Program-made: the position numbers and the translations under genes
Assembly: GCF_000013985.1 (NCBI RefSeq)
Contig: NC_008048.1
Location: 1,736,001 to 1,800,000 of the forward strand
Length of the DNA stretch: 64,000 nucleotides
Origin: Sphingopyxis alaskensis RB2256
GTDB taxonomy: Bacteria; Pseudomonadota; Alphaproteobacteria; Sphingomonadales; Sphingomonadaceae
Reading direction: 5' to 3'
In this document: positions 7,825 to 17,136 of the stretch, piece after piece
Position numbering within the stretch: position 1 is the first letter of the stretch
How the letters are laid out: each line of letters starts with the position of its first letter
Notes under the pieces: model-generated
The model's database searches: none
What the model saw: only the letters and a program-made list of their open reading frames with translations
What the model was told of the DNA's origin: nothing

Positions 7825-9302
7825 TCCCTTTCTTCAAAAGCGGCGGCAAGCAAACGCCGCGCCGCGGCGTCGAGATGCAGCCCCAGCTTGCTGCGGCGCC
7901 AAAGCAGATCCTCGACCGTGCGGCACCATTCCTGCTCGACGAGATAGGCGACCTCGCGGTCGGTGAGTCCAGAGCCATAATGCCGCCCGCAATCCTCGAA
8001 CCGCGAGACGCCGCCCAGAATGTCAAACGCCCTGGTGCCGTAGCTGCGCGCAAGGCGTTCGGTCCACGGCGGTTGCAGAAAAGCATAGCGGCGGCCCAGC
8101 GATTGGGCGAGGTCGGCAAACCCGTCGATCGCAAAATCTCCACCGGGGAGCGGCACATCGCCGGTCCAGCGGGTCCCCGTCAATGCGGGCAGGCGGCGCG
8201 CAAGCAGATCGACCGCGTCTTCGGCAAGGCGGCGATAGGTGGTGATCTTGCCGCCAAAGACCGAAAGCAGCGCCGGACCGTCGCTCTCCGACGAGAGATC
8301 CAGATCATAGCCGCGCGTCGCCGCCTCGGGCCGTCCCGATCCATCGTCGACCAGCGGCCGCACCCCTGCATAGCTCCAGGTCACATCGGCCGGCGAGATC
8401 GTCTTGCGAAAGAAGCGATTGGCCCCCTCGCACAGATAGGCGATCTCCTCATCGGAAGCGCGCACATCGGTCAGAGCGCCGTCATGGTCACGATCGGTCG
8501 TGCCGATCAGCGTGAAGTCGCGCTCATAGGGGATGGCGAAAAATATCCGCCCGTCGGGAAGCTGGAAAAAATAGCTGTAGTGGTGGTCGAAGAGCCTGGG
8601 CACGACGATATGCGAGCCGCGGACGAGCCGCACGCGGCGGCCGGTCGCCACGCCGCCCAGTTGCGAAACTTCGAGCGCCGCGGGGCCGGCCGCGTTGACG
8701 ATGACATGCGCGTGAAACTGCCCGCCCGGCGTATCGAGCGTCCAATGGTCGCCGGTCCGCGCGAAGCGCGTGACACGGCAGCGCGGGCGAATATCCGCCC
8801 CGCGGTCGGCCGCGTCGCGCGCATTGAGAAGAACCAGCCGCGCGTCATCGACCCAGCAGTCCGAATAGGCAAAGCCCGACGTAAACCCGTTCTTCAGCGG
8901 CGCGCCCGCGACATGATCGCGCAAGGCGATCGTTTCGGTGGCGGGAAGACGTTTCCGTCCGCCGATATGGTCATAAAGAAACAGTCCCAGGCGCAGGAGC
9001 CATCGCGGACGCAATCCGGCCACATGGGGCAGCACGAAGCGCATCGGTCGCACGATATGCGGCGCGATCGCCCACAGACGCTCGCGTTCCGAAAGCGATT
9101 CGCGGACCAGGCCGAACTCATGGTGTTCGAGATAGCGAAGTCCGCCATGGATCAGCTTGGTCGATGCCGATGACGTTCCGCTCGCCAGATCCTGCGCTTC
9201 GAGCAACAGAACGCGCGCGCCCCGCCCCGCCGCATCGCGCGCGATCCCGCAGCCGTTGACCCCGCCGCCGATGATGGCGATGTCGAACATGTCGGCGGAC
9301 AC
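7815..9302 (-). CDS. glpD: FAD-dependent glycerol-3-phosphate dehydrogenase
   Basis: GlpD oxidises glycerol-3-phosphate to dihydroxyacetone phosphate at the inner membrane and passes electrons to quinone. The N terminus has the FAD Rossmann motif IIGGGVNGCGIARDAAGRG, then the family signatures SGTSSASTKLIHGGLRYLE and FGGKITTYRRLAE. I chose the GTG at 9302 (495 aa) because GAGGAGG lies 7 bases upstream; the ATG at 9290 is the alternative. Its place inside a sulfoquinovosidase operon makes sense if the substrate is sulfoquinovosyl glycerol, whose hydrolysis frees glycerol. No glycerol kinase is present in the window. Confidence 0.93.
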   Translation of the reverse strand: MSADMFDIAIIGGGVNGCGIARDAAGRGARVLLLEAQDLASGTSSASTKLIHGGLRYLEHHEFGLVRESLSERERLWAIAPHIVRPMRFVLPHVAGLRPRWLLRLGLFLYDHIGGRKRLPATETIALRDHVAGAPLKNGFTSGFAYSDCWVDDARLVLLNARDAADRGADIRPRCRVTRFARTGDHWTLDTPGGQFHAHVIVNAAGPAALEVSQLGGVATGRRVRLVRGSHIVVPRLFDHHYSYFFQLPDGRIFFAIPYERDFTLIGTTDRDHDGALTDVRASDEEIAYLCEGANRFFRKTISPADVTWSYAGVRPLVDDGSGRPEAATRGYDLDLSSESDGPALLSVFGGKITTYRRLAEDAVDLLARRLPALTGTRWTGDVPLPGGDFAIDGFADLAQSLGRRYAFLQPPWTERLARSYGTRAFDILGGVSRFEDCGRHYGSGLTDREVAYLVEQEWCRTVEDLLWRRSKLGLHLDAAARRLLAAAFEERECA

Positions 9303-9319
9303 CCGCACGCCTCCTCTTT

Positions 9320-10408
9320 CTACAACTCCAGCGGCGCGTGCGCGATGTGCGGAAGCACATGGCGTGCAAAAAGATCGGCTTCCTGTGCGTGCGGATAGCC
9401 CGACAGGATGAAGGCTTCGATGCCCTCGGCCTGATAGGCGCGAAGTTTTGCAAGCACCTGGTCGGGGGTTCCGACGATCGCGGCGCCGCATCCCGATCGC
9501 GCGCGCCCGATCCCCGTCCAGAGATTCTCCTCGACAAAGCCGTCGCCATCGGCTGCGCTCCGCAATTCGGCCTGACGCTGAACCCCGTAATTTTTGGCAT
9601 CGAGCGATTTTTCGCGGATCGCCGCGCCCGTCGCCTCATCGAGCTTCGACAGCAGACGATCGGCATAGAGGCGCGCTTCCTCCTCGGTTTCACGCACGAT
9701 GACATGGACGCGGTATCCGAACTTCAATTGGCGCCCGAACCGCGCCGCGCGTTCGCGCATGTCGGCGATCGTTTCGCGGACCTTGTCCATCGTATCGGGC
9801 CACATGAGATAAACGTCACAGCCCTCGGCCGCACATTCGCGCGCCTCATGGCTCAACCCGCCGAAATAGAAGGGCGGGCATTTGCCCGACAGCGTCGTGA
9901 TGCGCGGCGGTTCGAGCTTCAATTGATAGAATTCGCCGTCATGGTCGAGCGCCTCGCCGTTGAGCAGGGTCCGCACAATCTTCATAACCTCGGTCGCGCG
10001 TGCGTAGCGCGGTCCCCCCGCCAACTGCTGGCCGGGCATATCCGACGAGATGATATTGACATTGAGCCGCCCTCCGGTGCCCGCCGCATTGGGACCGAGG
10101 ATGCGGTCGAGCGTCGCTATGCGGCGCGCGAGCTGCGGCGGCCAGTCCTCGCCGATGCGCGTCGCCCAGAGAAGCTTCATTCGCCGCACCTCTGTCGCAA
10201 CAGCGGCCGCAAAAACGGTCGTGTCGAGCCCAAGTTGATAGCCCGAGGGGAGCAGGATATTGTCGAATCCCCCTTCTTCGGCGCGCAGAACGATATTGCG
10301 GCAGTGTTCCCAGCTCGAGCGCAGATAGGGATCGGCGACGCCCAAAAATTCATAGTCGTCATCGCAGAGCGCCGAGAACCAGGCGATCTCGCATTGCTGT
10401 TGGGTCAT
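9320..10408 (-). CDS. LLM-class FMNH2-dependent sulfonate monooxygenase (SsuD/SmoC-like)
   Basis: The 362-aa protein belongs to the bacterial luciferase-like family and is closest in pattern to alkanesulfonate monooxygenase SsuD. It has GGRLNVNIISSD, the phosphate-binding-type region PFYFGGLSHEA, and the C-terminal block ending FILSGYPH, which is characteristic of SsuD. Such enzymes use FMNH2 and O2 to cleave C-S bonds, releasing sulfite and an aldehyde. Next to a sulfoquinovosidase and a hexose-type reductase, the likely substrate is sulfoquinovose, giving 6-oxo-glucose and sulfite, as for SmoC. The start at 10408 follows AGAGGAAGAG. Substrate is inferred from context only. Confidence 0.88.
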   Translation of the reverse strand: MTQQQCEIAWFSALCDDDYEFLGVADPYLRSSWEHCRNIVLRAEEGGFDNILLPSGYQLGLDTTVFAAAVATEVRRMKLLWATRIGEDWPPQLARRIATLDRILGPNAAGTGGRLNVNIISSDMPGQQLAGGPRYARATEVMKIVRTLLNGEALDHDGEFYQLKLEPPRITTLSGKCPPFYFGGLSHEARECAAEGCDVYLMWPDTMDKVRETIADMRERAARFGRQLKFGYRVHVIVRETEEEARLYADRLLSKLDEATGAAIREKSLDAKNYGVQRQAELRSAADGDGFVEENLWTGIGRARSGCGAAIVGTPDQVLAKLRAYQAEGIEAFILSGYPHAQEADLFARHVLPHIAHAPLEL

Positions 10409-10482
10409 GTCTCTTCCTCTCCATGCCCTGGGACGCCTCGTTTCGCAGGGTCTTGTCATGCGCGGCGGACGGCGCCGCAGGT

Positions 10483-11397
10483 TCAGGGCAACGCGGCGCC
10501 GCGCGCGGCAACAAGCACGTCATACCATTCGGACCGCGTCCACCGGACACGGAGCGCGCTTGCCGCCTCCCCAATTCGTTCGGCGCGCTGCGATCCGACA
10601 ATCGGCACGATGCCTGCTGGATGCGCCATCAGCCAGCTGTAGGCGGCAATTTCGCGCGACACATTTTGCGCGGCGGCTACCCGGTCCAGCGCAGCGGCGA
10701 CCGCCTTGTCGCGGTCGCTTTGCGGGGCGAGCAGCCGCCCGCCGCCCAGCGGTGACCAGGCGAGCGGGACGAGCCCGATCGCCATGGCCCGGTCAAGCTC
10801 GCCATTTTCGAAACAGTCGATGCGCAGCGGACTGATTTCGGGCTGCGTGGCGACGAGCTTGCTGCCAAGAAAGCCATTGAGCGCGTCGGTCTGCGCGATG
10901 GTGAAGTTGGAGACGCCGAGCGAGCGGATCTTGCCCGCCGCTATCGCGTCATCGAGCGTACGGGCGACCTCCTGGGGATGCGCCAGAATGTCGGGACGAT
11001 GGATCTGCCAAAGATCAATCCGGTCGGTTCGCAGCCGCCGCAGCGACGCATGGATCGCCTCGCCAAGATATTCGGGACTTTGATCATAGGGAAGCGGCGG
11101 GCGAATGCCGCCTTTCGTCGCAAGCACCATGCGATCGCGCAGCGCCGGTTCGGTCGCCAGCACCTCACCCAGCAACGCTTCGGCGTCGCCGAAGCCCCCC
11201 GCCCCGTCGAACCCGTATATATCGGCGGTGTCGAGCAAGGTGATTCCCGCATCGAGCGCCGCATGCACCAGCCGGGCCGCGTCGGCGACGGTGCGTCCAC
11301 CCTCGGCAAACCGCCACATACCCCAGGCGATGGACGAAACCGACATGCCGCTGTTTCCGAGCGGACGCGATGCAGGCGGGACGGGCAACAAGCTCAT
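10483..11397 (-). CDS. Aldo-keto reductase (SmoB-like, putative 6-oxo-glucose reductase)
   Basis: The 304-aa protein is a TIM-barrel aldo-keto reductase. The catalytic tetrad is visible as Asp and Tyr in TADIYG, Lys in ATKGG and His in QIHRPD, and the C-terminal cofactor site includes IVPIVGSQ. In the oxidative sulfoquinovose pathway an aldo-keto reductase (SmoB) turns 6-oxo-glucose into glucose, and this gene sits in the right place for that job, between the regulator and the monooxygenase. The ATG at 11397 overlaps the stop of the LacI-type gene as ATGA, so the two are translationally coupled. Confidence 0.9.
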   Translation of the reverse strand: MSLLPVPPASRPLGNSGMSVSSIAWGMWRFAEGGRTVADAARLVHAALDAGITLLDTADIYGFDGAGGFGDAEALLGEVLATEPALRDRMVLATKGGIRPPLPYDQSPEYLGEAIHASLRRLRTDRIDLWQIHRPDILAHPQEVARTLDDAIAAGKIRSLGVSNFTIAQTDALNGFLGSKLVATQPEISPLRIDCFENGELDRAMAIGLVPLAWSPLGGGRLLAPQSDRDKAVAAALDRVAAAQNVSREIAAYSWLMAHPAGIVPIVGSQRAERIGEAASALRVRWTRSEWYDVLVAARGAALP

Positions 11398-12407
11398 AGA
11401 GGATTCCTGGCAGGTGGCGCGACCGAAGCGCGCTCGACAAGGGTGTGGGGAAGGCGGTGATGGCTGATGTCGCCACCCTCGATCAGTATTCGCGTCGCGG
11501 TGCGCGCCAGTTCGGCCATCGGCTGATGAATGGTGGTGAGCGGTGGCCACACCGTTCGCGACAGGGTCGTGTCGTCGAAACCCGCGACCGAAAGCTCCGA
11601 AGGCAGCTCGATGCCGCGGTCATGCGCGACCGCGAGGACGCCGGCGGCCATATCGTCATTCGCCGCAAAGATCGCGGTCGGTGGATTGTCGAGGCCGAGC
11701 AGGAAGCGTCCCGCCGCCACCCCGCTGTCGAAATCGAACTCGCCGTCACAGACGAGGCCGGGCTCAAACGCGATGCCGACGCGATCGAGCGCCCGGCGAT
11801 ATCCGTACAGGCGGTCATCGGAGGCGCGGTGGTTTGGATGGCCCTTGACGAACCCGATCCGCCGATGGCCGACGTTGATCAGATGCGTCGTCATGTCGTC
11901 CGCCGCCTGTACGTCGTCCATGAACACCGAGCTGGTCAGCGAATGGTTTGTCCCCGGTGAAATGCGAACGAACGGGATATCGAGCGTCTCGAGCGCTGCG
12001 AGCACTGCTTCGCAATCGGTCACGGGAGAGGACAGAATGATGCCGTCGACATGCGTTTCGGTGACAAGCCCGCGCACCTGGTCCCCGACGCCGGGATCCG
12101 CCACATCGACCGGCTGCGCCAGCAGGCGGATGCCACGTTCCTTGCAAAGTTGCCAGCAACCCGTCTGGATCTGGAACATGTAATAGGGGCTGTGATTGTC
12201 ATAGATCAGCGCAATCTGGTTCGATTTCGCTCCCGACAGGATGCGCGCCGCAACGCTTGGGCGGAAATCGAGTTGCGCCATCGCCGTCTCGACGCGGCGC
12301 CGCGTCTCTTCGCTGACATAGGGATGACCGTTGAGCACGCGGCTCACTGTCTTGACCGCCACACCCGCCTTGGCGGCGACGTCCCGGATATTGGCCCGCT
12401 CGCTCAT
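11394..12407 (-). CDS. LacI-family transcriptional regulator
   Basis: The 337-aa protein has an N-terminal LacI helix-turn-helix (IRDVAAKAGVAVKTVSRVLNG), a hinge helix (AARILSG) and a periplasmic-binding-protein-like effector domain (IFAANDDMAAGVL, SVAGFDDT). It lies inside the operon, between the sulfoquinovosidase and reductase genes, and overlaps both neighbours by ATGA. The ATG at 12407 overlaps the GH31 stop; an ATG at 12416 would add three residues. It is the natural candidate to bind the 17-bp repeated site found at 14476 and 18712 and to sense a sulfosugar. Confidence 0.93.
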   Translation of the reverse strand: MSERANIRDVAAKAGVAVKTVSRVLNGHPYVSEETRRRVETAMAQLDFRPSVAARILSGAKSNQIALIYDNHSPYYMFQIQTGCWQLCKERGIRLLAQPVDVADPGVGDQVRGLVTETHVDGIILSSPVTDCEAVLAALETLDIPFVRISPGTNHSLTSSVFMDDVQAADDMTTHLINVGHRRIGFVKGHPNHRASDDRLYGYRRALDRVGIAFEPGLVCDGEFDFDSGVAAGRFLLGLDNPPTAIFAANDDMAAGVLAVAHDRGIELPSELSVAGFDDTTLSRTVWPPLTTIHQPMAELARTATRILIEGGDISHHRLPHTLVERASVAPPARNPL

Positions 12408-14413
12408 TGTTTCCATATCTCCGCCAGTCGGCCGAACAGCGGCGCAAAGCCACTGTCGGGCCGGAAGAATACCGGTGGCATGCCAATGGGCGCGGGGATC
12501 TGGTGAACACCGGGCGCAAACTCCTCCCCCGTCCAGCAGTGGCGCCATGGCCCCTTCCCCGGAAGGACGACGCTGCGCCGTTCGATCCCCTGTTCGACGA
12601 CTGGCGCCACCAGGAGGTCGGCACCGTAAAGATACTGGTCCTGTACAGTAAAGAGGGTGGGATCGTCCGGGTAATGAAGAAACAGCGGTCGCTGGGCGGG
12701 CAGTCCCGTCTCCTGCGCCTCGTCGCACAAATGCCTGACATAGGGTGCCAGATGCGCATGGACCCGGCTCCAGCGCGCGAAGCAGGCGAGCAGTTCAGCC
12801 GTCGAATCATATTGCAGATTGTCGTCGGGCCGGTTGCCCTCATGGCTGCGCATGACCGGCGCGAAGGCGGCAAGCTCGCACCAGCGCTGCATCAGTTCCT
12901 CGGTCCGCACATTGCCGTGGAGCGACGTATAGCCGCCGCAGTCGGAATGACTGTAGGCGTTACCGACCAGCCCGGCCGACAAGGCTCCCGTCAACACCGT
13001 TCCGATACCGTCGTGACGGGTAAAATCGACGCTCTGGTCACCGGCCCAGAGCAGCGGACAATGCGCCTGAACGCCGGAAAATCCCGCCCGCATGAAGAAA
13101 AGAGCCTCGCCCGTCTTGCCGCGCGATGCAACCGCCCGGGCATTGACCTCGGCCCAAAGCACTGGCCAGCGATTATGCGCCTCCATCGGGTCCGACCCGT
13201 CGGCGAGCCGAACATCGGTCGGCAGATATTCGCCGAAATCGGCCATCCATCCGGCAATGCCGTTGTCGAGCATCTCGCGGCCCAGAATATGCTCGGCAAA
13301 CCAGTCCCGCGTCGCCGCGCGCGTGAAGTCGAGAACCCCGCAATAAAACTCGCCAAAATCGACGAGATAGACCTCGTCGCTGTCCTGGCGCAGACAGAAA
13401 TGTCCGTCCGCTTTCGCCTGTTCGAACAGCGTGCCATCGACCGCCAGATAGGGATTCACATAGGCGAGGAAACGAATGCCGCGCTCTTCCAGCGCCGCGA
13501 TGCGCGTCCGAAGATCGGGATAACGCTGTTCGCTGCGCGCGCCGCGGACCCAGTCCCAGAAAAGCCGGCGACCAAAGCTCGTCTCGCGAACACCCGCCCA
13601 ATCCTCGCACCACAATCCGCCCACGACGGCGCCAGCGTCCAGAAATCGCTCCAGCCGCTCGAAGCTCGATGCACCCGACTTGAGCCCGACGATCGCGCCC
13701 CCGATGGCCCAGTCGGGCAGCGCAGGCTGGCGGCCGAACCGCGTCGATAATCGGCCGACAAGCTCTGCCGGACCGTCGGCGGCGAAAAACTCGAACCGCG
13801 CCTGCGTCCCCCAATAGTCGACGCGATGCGTTGCCGGATCGGAAAAATCGAGGACGCTATAGCCAAAATCGTCCAGATGAACGGCGATCCATCGGGAGGT
13901 CAGGAAAGTCGGCTGCGGGTAATTGCTGTTCCAATAATCGCCGCCGGCCATTCCTTCGGCATCCATGATGCGCGTCAGTTCGGTCGACTTGTCGCGCCCC
14001 ACCCCCGGCTCGCTCGTCCACATCGGAAATCGGCGGCCCGCCAGCATCAGATAGCTCATCTGTTCGCCGCCGCCCCAGACCGCCTCGCCCGGTTCGGCGA
14101 AGAAGCGCGTGGTTATCCGGTCATAGCCGCTCCGCAGCGCCTCGACGCGCAGCGCCCTGCCCTCGATGCCCAGCCGCACCGTCGGCTCGCCAGCGTCGAG
14201 CAGGAGCATGTCAGCGCCGTCGGCGCGCCAATCGGCGCACCGGATTATTCCTTCCGGTGAATCGTCGATCCGGTAATTGCCGCGATACATCTCGATGCTG
14301 GGAGCACCGCGAGCGATGACCACCGCAGGACAATCCGAAACGTGACGTAGCACGAGATGCGAGCCGAATCGAAGCTCGAACCCATCCCTGCTCTCGAAAA
14401 ACCGCAATTTCAC
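12404..14413 (-). CDS. GH31 sulfoquinovosidase
   Basis: This 669-aa glycoside hydrolase belongs to family GH31. Numbered from the GTG at 14413 (good GAGAGGAAG site), the nucleophile is Asp392 in WMADFGE and the acid/base is Asp459 in WAGDQS. It also carries the sulfonate-recognition set known from characterised sulfoquinovosidases (Lys/Gln, Glu/Gln, Arg, Trp, Tyr): Lys245 (GLKSG), Glu270 (WCEDW), Arg283 and Trp286 (GRRLFW) and Tyr495 (GGYTS). The Glu-to-Arg spacing of 13 and Arg-to-Trp spacing of 3 match E. coli YihQ as I recall it. It should release sulfoquinovose from its glycerol glycoside. No signal peptide is seen, so it acts in the cytoplasm. An ATG at 14449 is a longer alternative start. 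Confidence 0.92.
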   Translation of the reverse strand: MKLRFFESRDGFELRFGSHLVLRHVSDCPAVVIARGAPSIEMYRGNYRIDDSPEGIIRCADWRADGADMLLLDAGEPTVRLGIEGRALRVEALRSGYDRITTRFFAEPGEAVWGGGEQMSYLMLAGRRFPMWTSEPGVGRDKSTELTRIMDAEGMAGGDYWNSNYPQPTFLTSRWIAVHLDDFGYSVLDFSDPATHRVDYWGTQARFEFFAADGPAELVGRLSTRFGRQPALPDWAIGGAIVGLKSGASSFERLERFLDAGAVVGGLWCEDWAGVRETSFGRRLFWDWVRGARSEQRYPDLRTRIAALEERGIRFLAYVNPYLAVDGTLFEQAKADGHFCLRQDSDEVYLVDFGEFYCGVLDFTRAATRDWFAEHILGREMLDNGIAGWMADFGEYLPTDVRLADGSDPMEAHNRWPVLWAEVNARAVASRGKTGEALFFMRAGFSGVQAHCPLLWAGDQSVDFTRHDGIGTVLTGALSAGLVGNAYSHSDCGGYTSLHGNVRTEELMQRWCELAAFAPVMRSHEGNRPDDNLQYDSTAELLACFARWSRVHAHLAPYVRHLCDEAQETGLPAQRPLFLHYPDDPTLFTVQDQYLYGADLLVAPVVEQGIERRSVVLPGKGPWRHCWTGEEFAPGVHQIPAPIGMPPVFFRPDSGFAPLFGRLAEIWKQ

Positions 14414-14475
14414 GCCTTGCTTCCTCTCGCCGCGTGATTTTTGAACCATAAATCCCGCGCCACCGCAAGCTCAAT

Positions 14476-14492
14476 ATGACACCGCTTGACAT
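14476..14492. promoter_or_regulatory. Operator-like site, copy 1 (sulfosugar island)
   Basis: ATGACACCGCTTGACAT is a pseudo-palindrome with arms ATGxCA and TGxCAT around a CG-containing centre, the usual shape of LacI-family operators. It lies between the divergent sulfoquinovosidase operon and the TonB receptor gene. Fourteen of 17 bases match the site at 18712-18728. The link to the LacI-type protein is an inference. Confidence 0.65.
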
Positions 14493-14595
14493 ATGCAGTC
14501 GGCGGGAGCATGCAATGCCGAAACAAGAGGCGCTTTCCCTGTGGCCGGGGCCGGCCGCAGAAACGCGCCCAGATCGCTTATGGGAGGAGAATGCC

Positions 14596-16908
14596 ATGCG
14601 TGCGTCCAGCTTTACCTTTATTCGTACCGTGCCCGCTGCGGTCAGCGCGATCGCAATCGCCTTTGCCACGTCCGCCCAGGCGCAAGAAGTCGAAGAGATC
14701 ATCGTCACCGCGCAAAAGGTCGAGGAAAATGTCCAGAAGGTCCCGATCGCGATCACCGCGGTGTCCGGCGACCGCCTCGAAGCCACCGGCACGACCAGCC
14801 TGGAAGGGATCACGCGCCTTGTCCCGTCGGTGACCTTCCGCAAGGGCACGACAAGCGCGAACAGCGCCATCGTGATGCGCGGCGTCGGGACGATCACCTT
14901 TTCGATCGCCGCCGAACCGAGCGTATCGACGGTGATCGACGGCATCGTGCTCAGTCGCTCGGGGCAGGCTTTCATGGACCTCGTCGATGCCGAACGTCTC
15001 GAGGTGCTGCGCGGGCCGCAGGGAACGCTCTTCGGCAAGAATGCGTCGGCGGGGCTCGTCAACATCGTGTCGAAAGGGGGCACGGACCAGCTCGAAGCCG
15101 AAGCGAAGGCCGAATGGTTCGAAGGCGACGAGTATCGCCTGCGCGCCTCGGTCGCAGGACCGCTCGGCGGCGACTGGAGCGGCCGCGTCACCGGCTTCTA
15201 CGGCAGCTACGACGGCAATGTCACGAACATCAACGGCGGTCGAAACCGCAAGGTCAATGGTTACGAACATTGGGGCACGCGGGGCATCGTGGACTATCGG
15301 GGCGACGGCGCGCGCCTCCGCTTCATCGCGGACTATTTCAAGGCCGACGACGATTGCTGCGCCGACGTGACGGGAGCGAGCCGCGGCGCCGTGCTCGATG
15401 CCGAACTCGGTCTTCCCGATGGCGTGGCGCTTGGCGAGAACCAGCGCTTCATCAACCACAATCTGGTCACGCAAACGCGCGACAAGCAGTGGAGCCTGAC
15501 CGCCAGCGGCGACTTCGACCTCACCGATACGCACACGCTCAGCGTGGTCGCCGGTTATCGCAACTGGGAGAATCGAGAGATTCGCGAAGGCGACTTCCTG
15601 CCGCGCGCGATCGTCGGAACGGCGGAGCTGCACGATGACGGGCTGGTGAAAACGCAGCAATTCTCGGTAGAGGCGCGTATCGCATCCGACCAGTCGATGC
15701 CCTTTTTCTATCAGGTCGGCGCCTTTGCCTGGCATTCGGACAACAAGCAGGACTTCACGCGTCGCGACATCAGCTGCGCCACCTCGACGCTGCCGGTCGA
15801 TCCGGCGACGGGAGCACGGCCCTGCAATGTCAACGACATGGTCAATACGCTGTTCCCGACAGCGACGTCCAACAGCGACGTCAATTCGACCAACTTCGCG
15901 CTCTTCGGACAGGCGACCTATCGCTTCAACGATCTGATCGCGCTGACCGGCGGCCTTCGCTACACGTGGGACGATCTGAGCTTCACGCACATCCGCGCGC
16001 CCGGCGTCAATGCGTCGACCGGCCTGCCCGCAACCGGACCTGGCATCTCGGGCAACCCCGCGGGCGGCACCGTCGCATCCGGCGGCACGGGTCTCAACAC
16101 CTCAAGCGGGTCGAGCAGCAACGGCAATCTGTCGGGCAAGGCGGTGCTCCAGTTCACGCCGTCGGACGACATCATGCTCTATGGCAGCTATACACGCGGG
16201 TATAAGGGGCCGGCGTTCAACGTTTTCTTCAACCACACGGCGCCGACCAACGCGGTTCCGATCGACGAGGAAACATCGGACGCTTTCGAGATCGGCCTCA
16301 AATCGCGCTTCCTCGACAACAAGGTTCAGCTCAACCTCGCGGGTTTCAGCGTCGAATATGACGGCTTTCAGGCGAATAATTTCGTGCTTCTGAACGGCGC
16401 GGTCGTCACGAACCTGACCAACGCTGGCACGGTAAAGAGCGAAGGTTTCGAGGCCGATCTCACCGCCGTGCCGGTGGACGGGCTGACCCTGCGCGGAAGT
16501 GCGGCCTATGCCGATGCGAAGGTCAAGAGGTTCAACCCGAACCCGCTGACCAACGCGCCCGATGCGCGCGATGGAACGCGGCTCCCGCTTGCACCGAAGT
16601 TCACCTATACGCTCGGCGCCGACTATGACGTTCCGGTGGGTGGCATGATATTGTATCTGGGCACGGATTATCGACACGTCTCGAAGCAATTTTCCGATCT
16701 CGGCGAACAGGGCGTTATCGACGCCTATGGCCAATGGAATGCGTCGATCGGCATTTCGGATGCGGAGGATCGTTACCGCCTGACTTTCCACGCCCGGAAC
16801 ATCAGCGACGAAAGCTACGTCCTGCTCAATGTCTCAAATGGTCAGCGCCTCCAGATCCCGCGCGACGCCGACCGCTATTTCGGCGTCAGCCTGCGCGCGC
16901 GTATGTAA
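14596..16908 (+). CDS. TonB-dependent outer-membrane receptor (putative sulfosugar uptake)
   Basis: The 770-aa protein has a signal peptide ending in SAQAQ, a TonB box (EEIIVTAQK), a plug domain (residues about 40-160, with LRGPQGTLFGKNASAGLVNI) and a beta-barrel that ends in an aromatic-rich strand (RYFGVSLRARM). The ATG at 14596 follows GGGAGGAGA; the frame upstream from 14476 crosses the operator-like site and is unlikely to be translated. It diverges from the sulfoquinovosidase operon across that site, so it most likely brings the glycoside across the outer membrane. Sphingomonads commonly use such receptors where rhizobia use periplasm-facing ABC systems. Substrate is inferred from context. 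Confidence 0.9.
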   Translation: MRASSFTFIRTVPAAVSAIAIAFATSAQAQEVEEIIVTAQKVEENVQKVPIAITAVSGDRLEATGTTSLEGITRLVPSVTFRKGTTSANSAIVMRGVGTITFSIAAEPSVSTVIDGIVLSRSGQAFMDLVDAERLEVLRGPQGTLFGKNASAGLVNIVSKGGTDQLEAEAKAEWFEGDEYRLRASVAGPLGGDWSGRVTGFYGSYDGNVTNINGGRNRKVNGYEHWGTRGIVDYRGDGARLRFIADYFKADDDCCADVTGASRGAVLDAELGLPDGVALGENQRFINHNLVTQTRDKQWSLTASGDFDLTDTHTLSVVAGYRNWENREIREGDFLPRAIVGTAELHDDGLVKTQQFSVEARIASDQSMPFFYQVGAFAWHSDNKQDFTRRDISCATSTLPVDPATGARPCNVNDMVNTLFPTATSNSDVNSTNFALFGQATYRFNDLIALTGGLRYTWDDLSFTHIRAPGVNASTGLPATGPGISGNPAGGTVASGGTGLNTSSGSSSNGNLSGKAVLQFTPSDDIMLYGSYTRGYKGPAFNVFFNHTAPTNAVPIDEETSDAFEIGLKSRFLDNKVQLNLAGFSVEYDGFQANNFVLLNGAVVTNLTNAGTVKSEGFEADLTAVPVDGLTLRGSAAYADAKVKRFNPNPLTNAPDARDGTRLPLAPKFTYTLGADYDVPVGGMILYLGTDYRHVSKQFSDLGEQGVIDAYGQWNASIGISDAEDRYRLTFHARNISDESYVLLNVSNGQRLQIPRDADRYFGVSLRARM

Positions 16909-16974
16909 CCGGATGGGCCCGTCCCCCGCAAGCGACGGGGGCGGGCTCATTCCGGACGTCTACGGGATCGGCAG

Positions 16975-17009
16975 CCCTCCTGCGACCATCGCAGGGGGCA
17001 TTTTCTTTT
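16975..17009 (+). terminator. Intrinsic terminator after the TonB receptor
   Basis: A stem of CTCCTGCGA with TCGCAGGGG is followed by CATTTTCTTTT. A second GC-rich hairpin without a T-run lies just upstream at about 16917-16949. Confidence 0.7.
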
Positions 17010-17136
17010 GCTCGCCCCCCCACGCAGCCGCGTGTCGGCCGAAGCGCGAGGGGAAGACCGGAACGGGACCCGGTGCGGCAAGCCTGTCAGCGAGGAAGCC
17101 GCGTGGCCGTAGCGGCCGCACGCGGGCGTCGCTTTA

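Noticed and set aside
12404..14413. Ordinary alpha-glucosidase or alpha-xylosidase
   Set aside because: The Lys-Glu-Arg-Trp-Tyr set and the surrounding sulfonate monooxygenase genes fit sulfoquinovosidase better.
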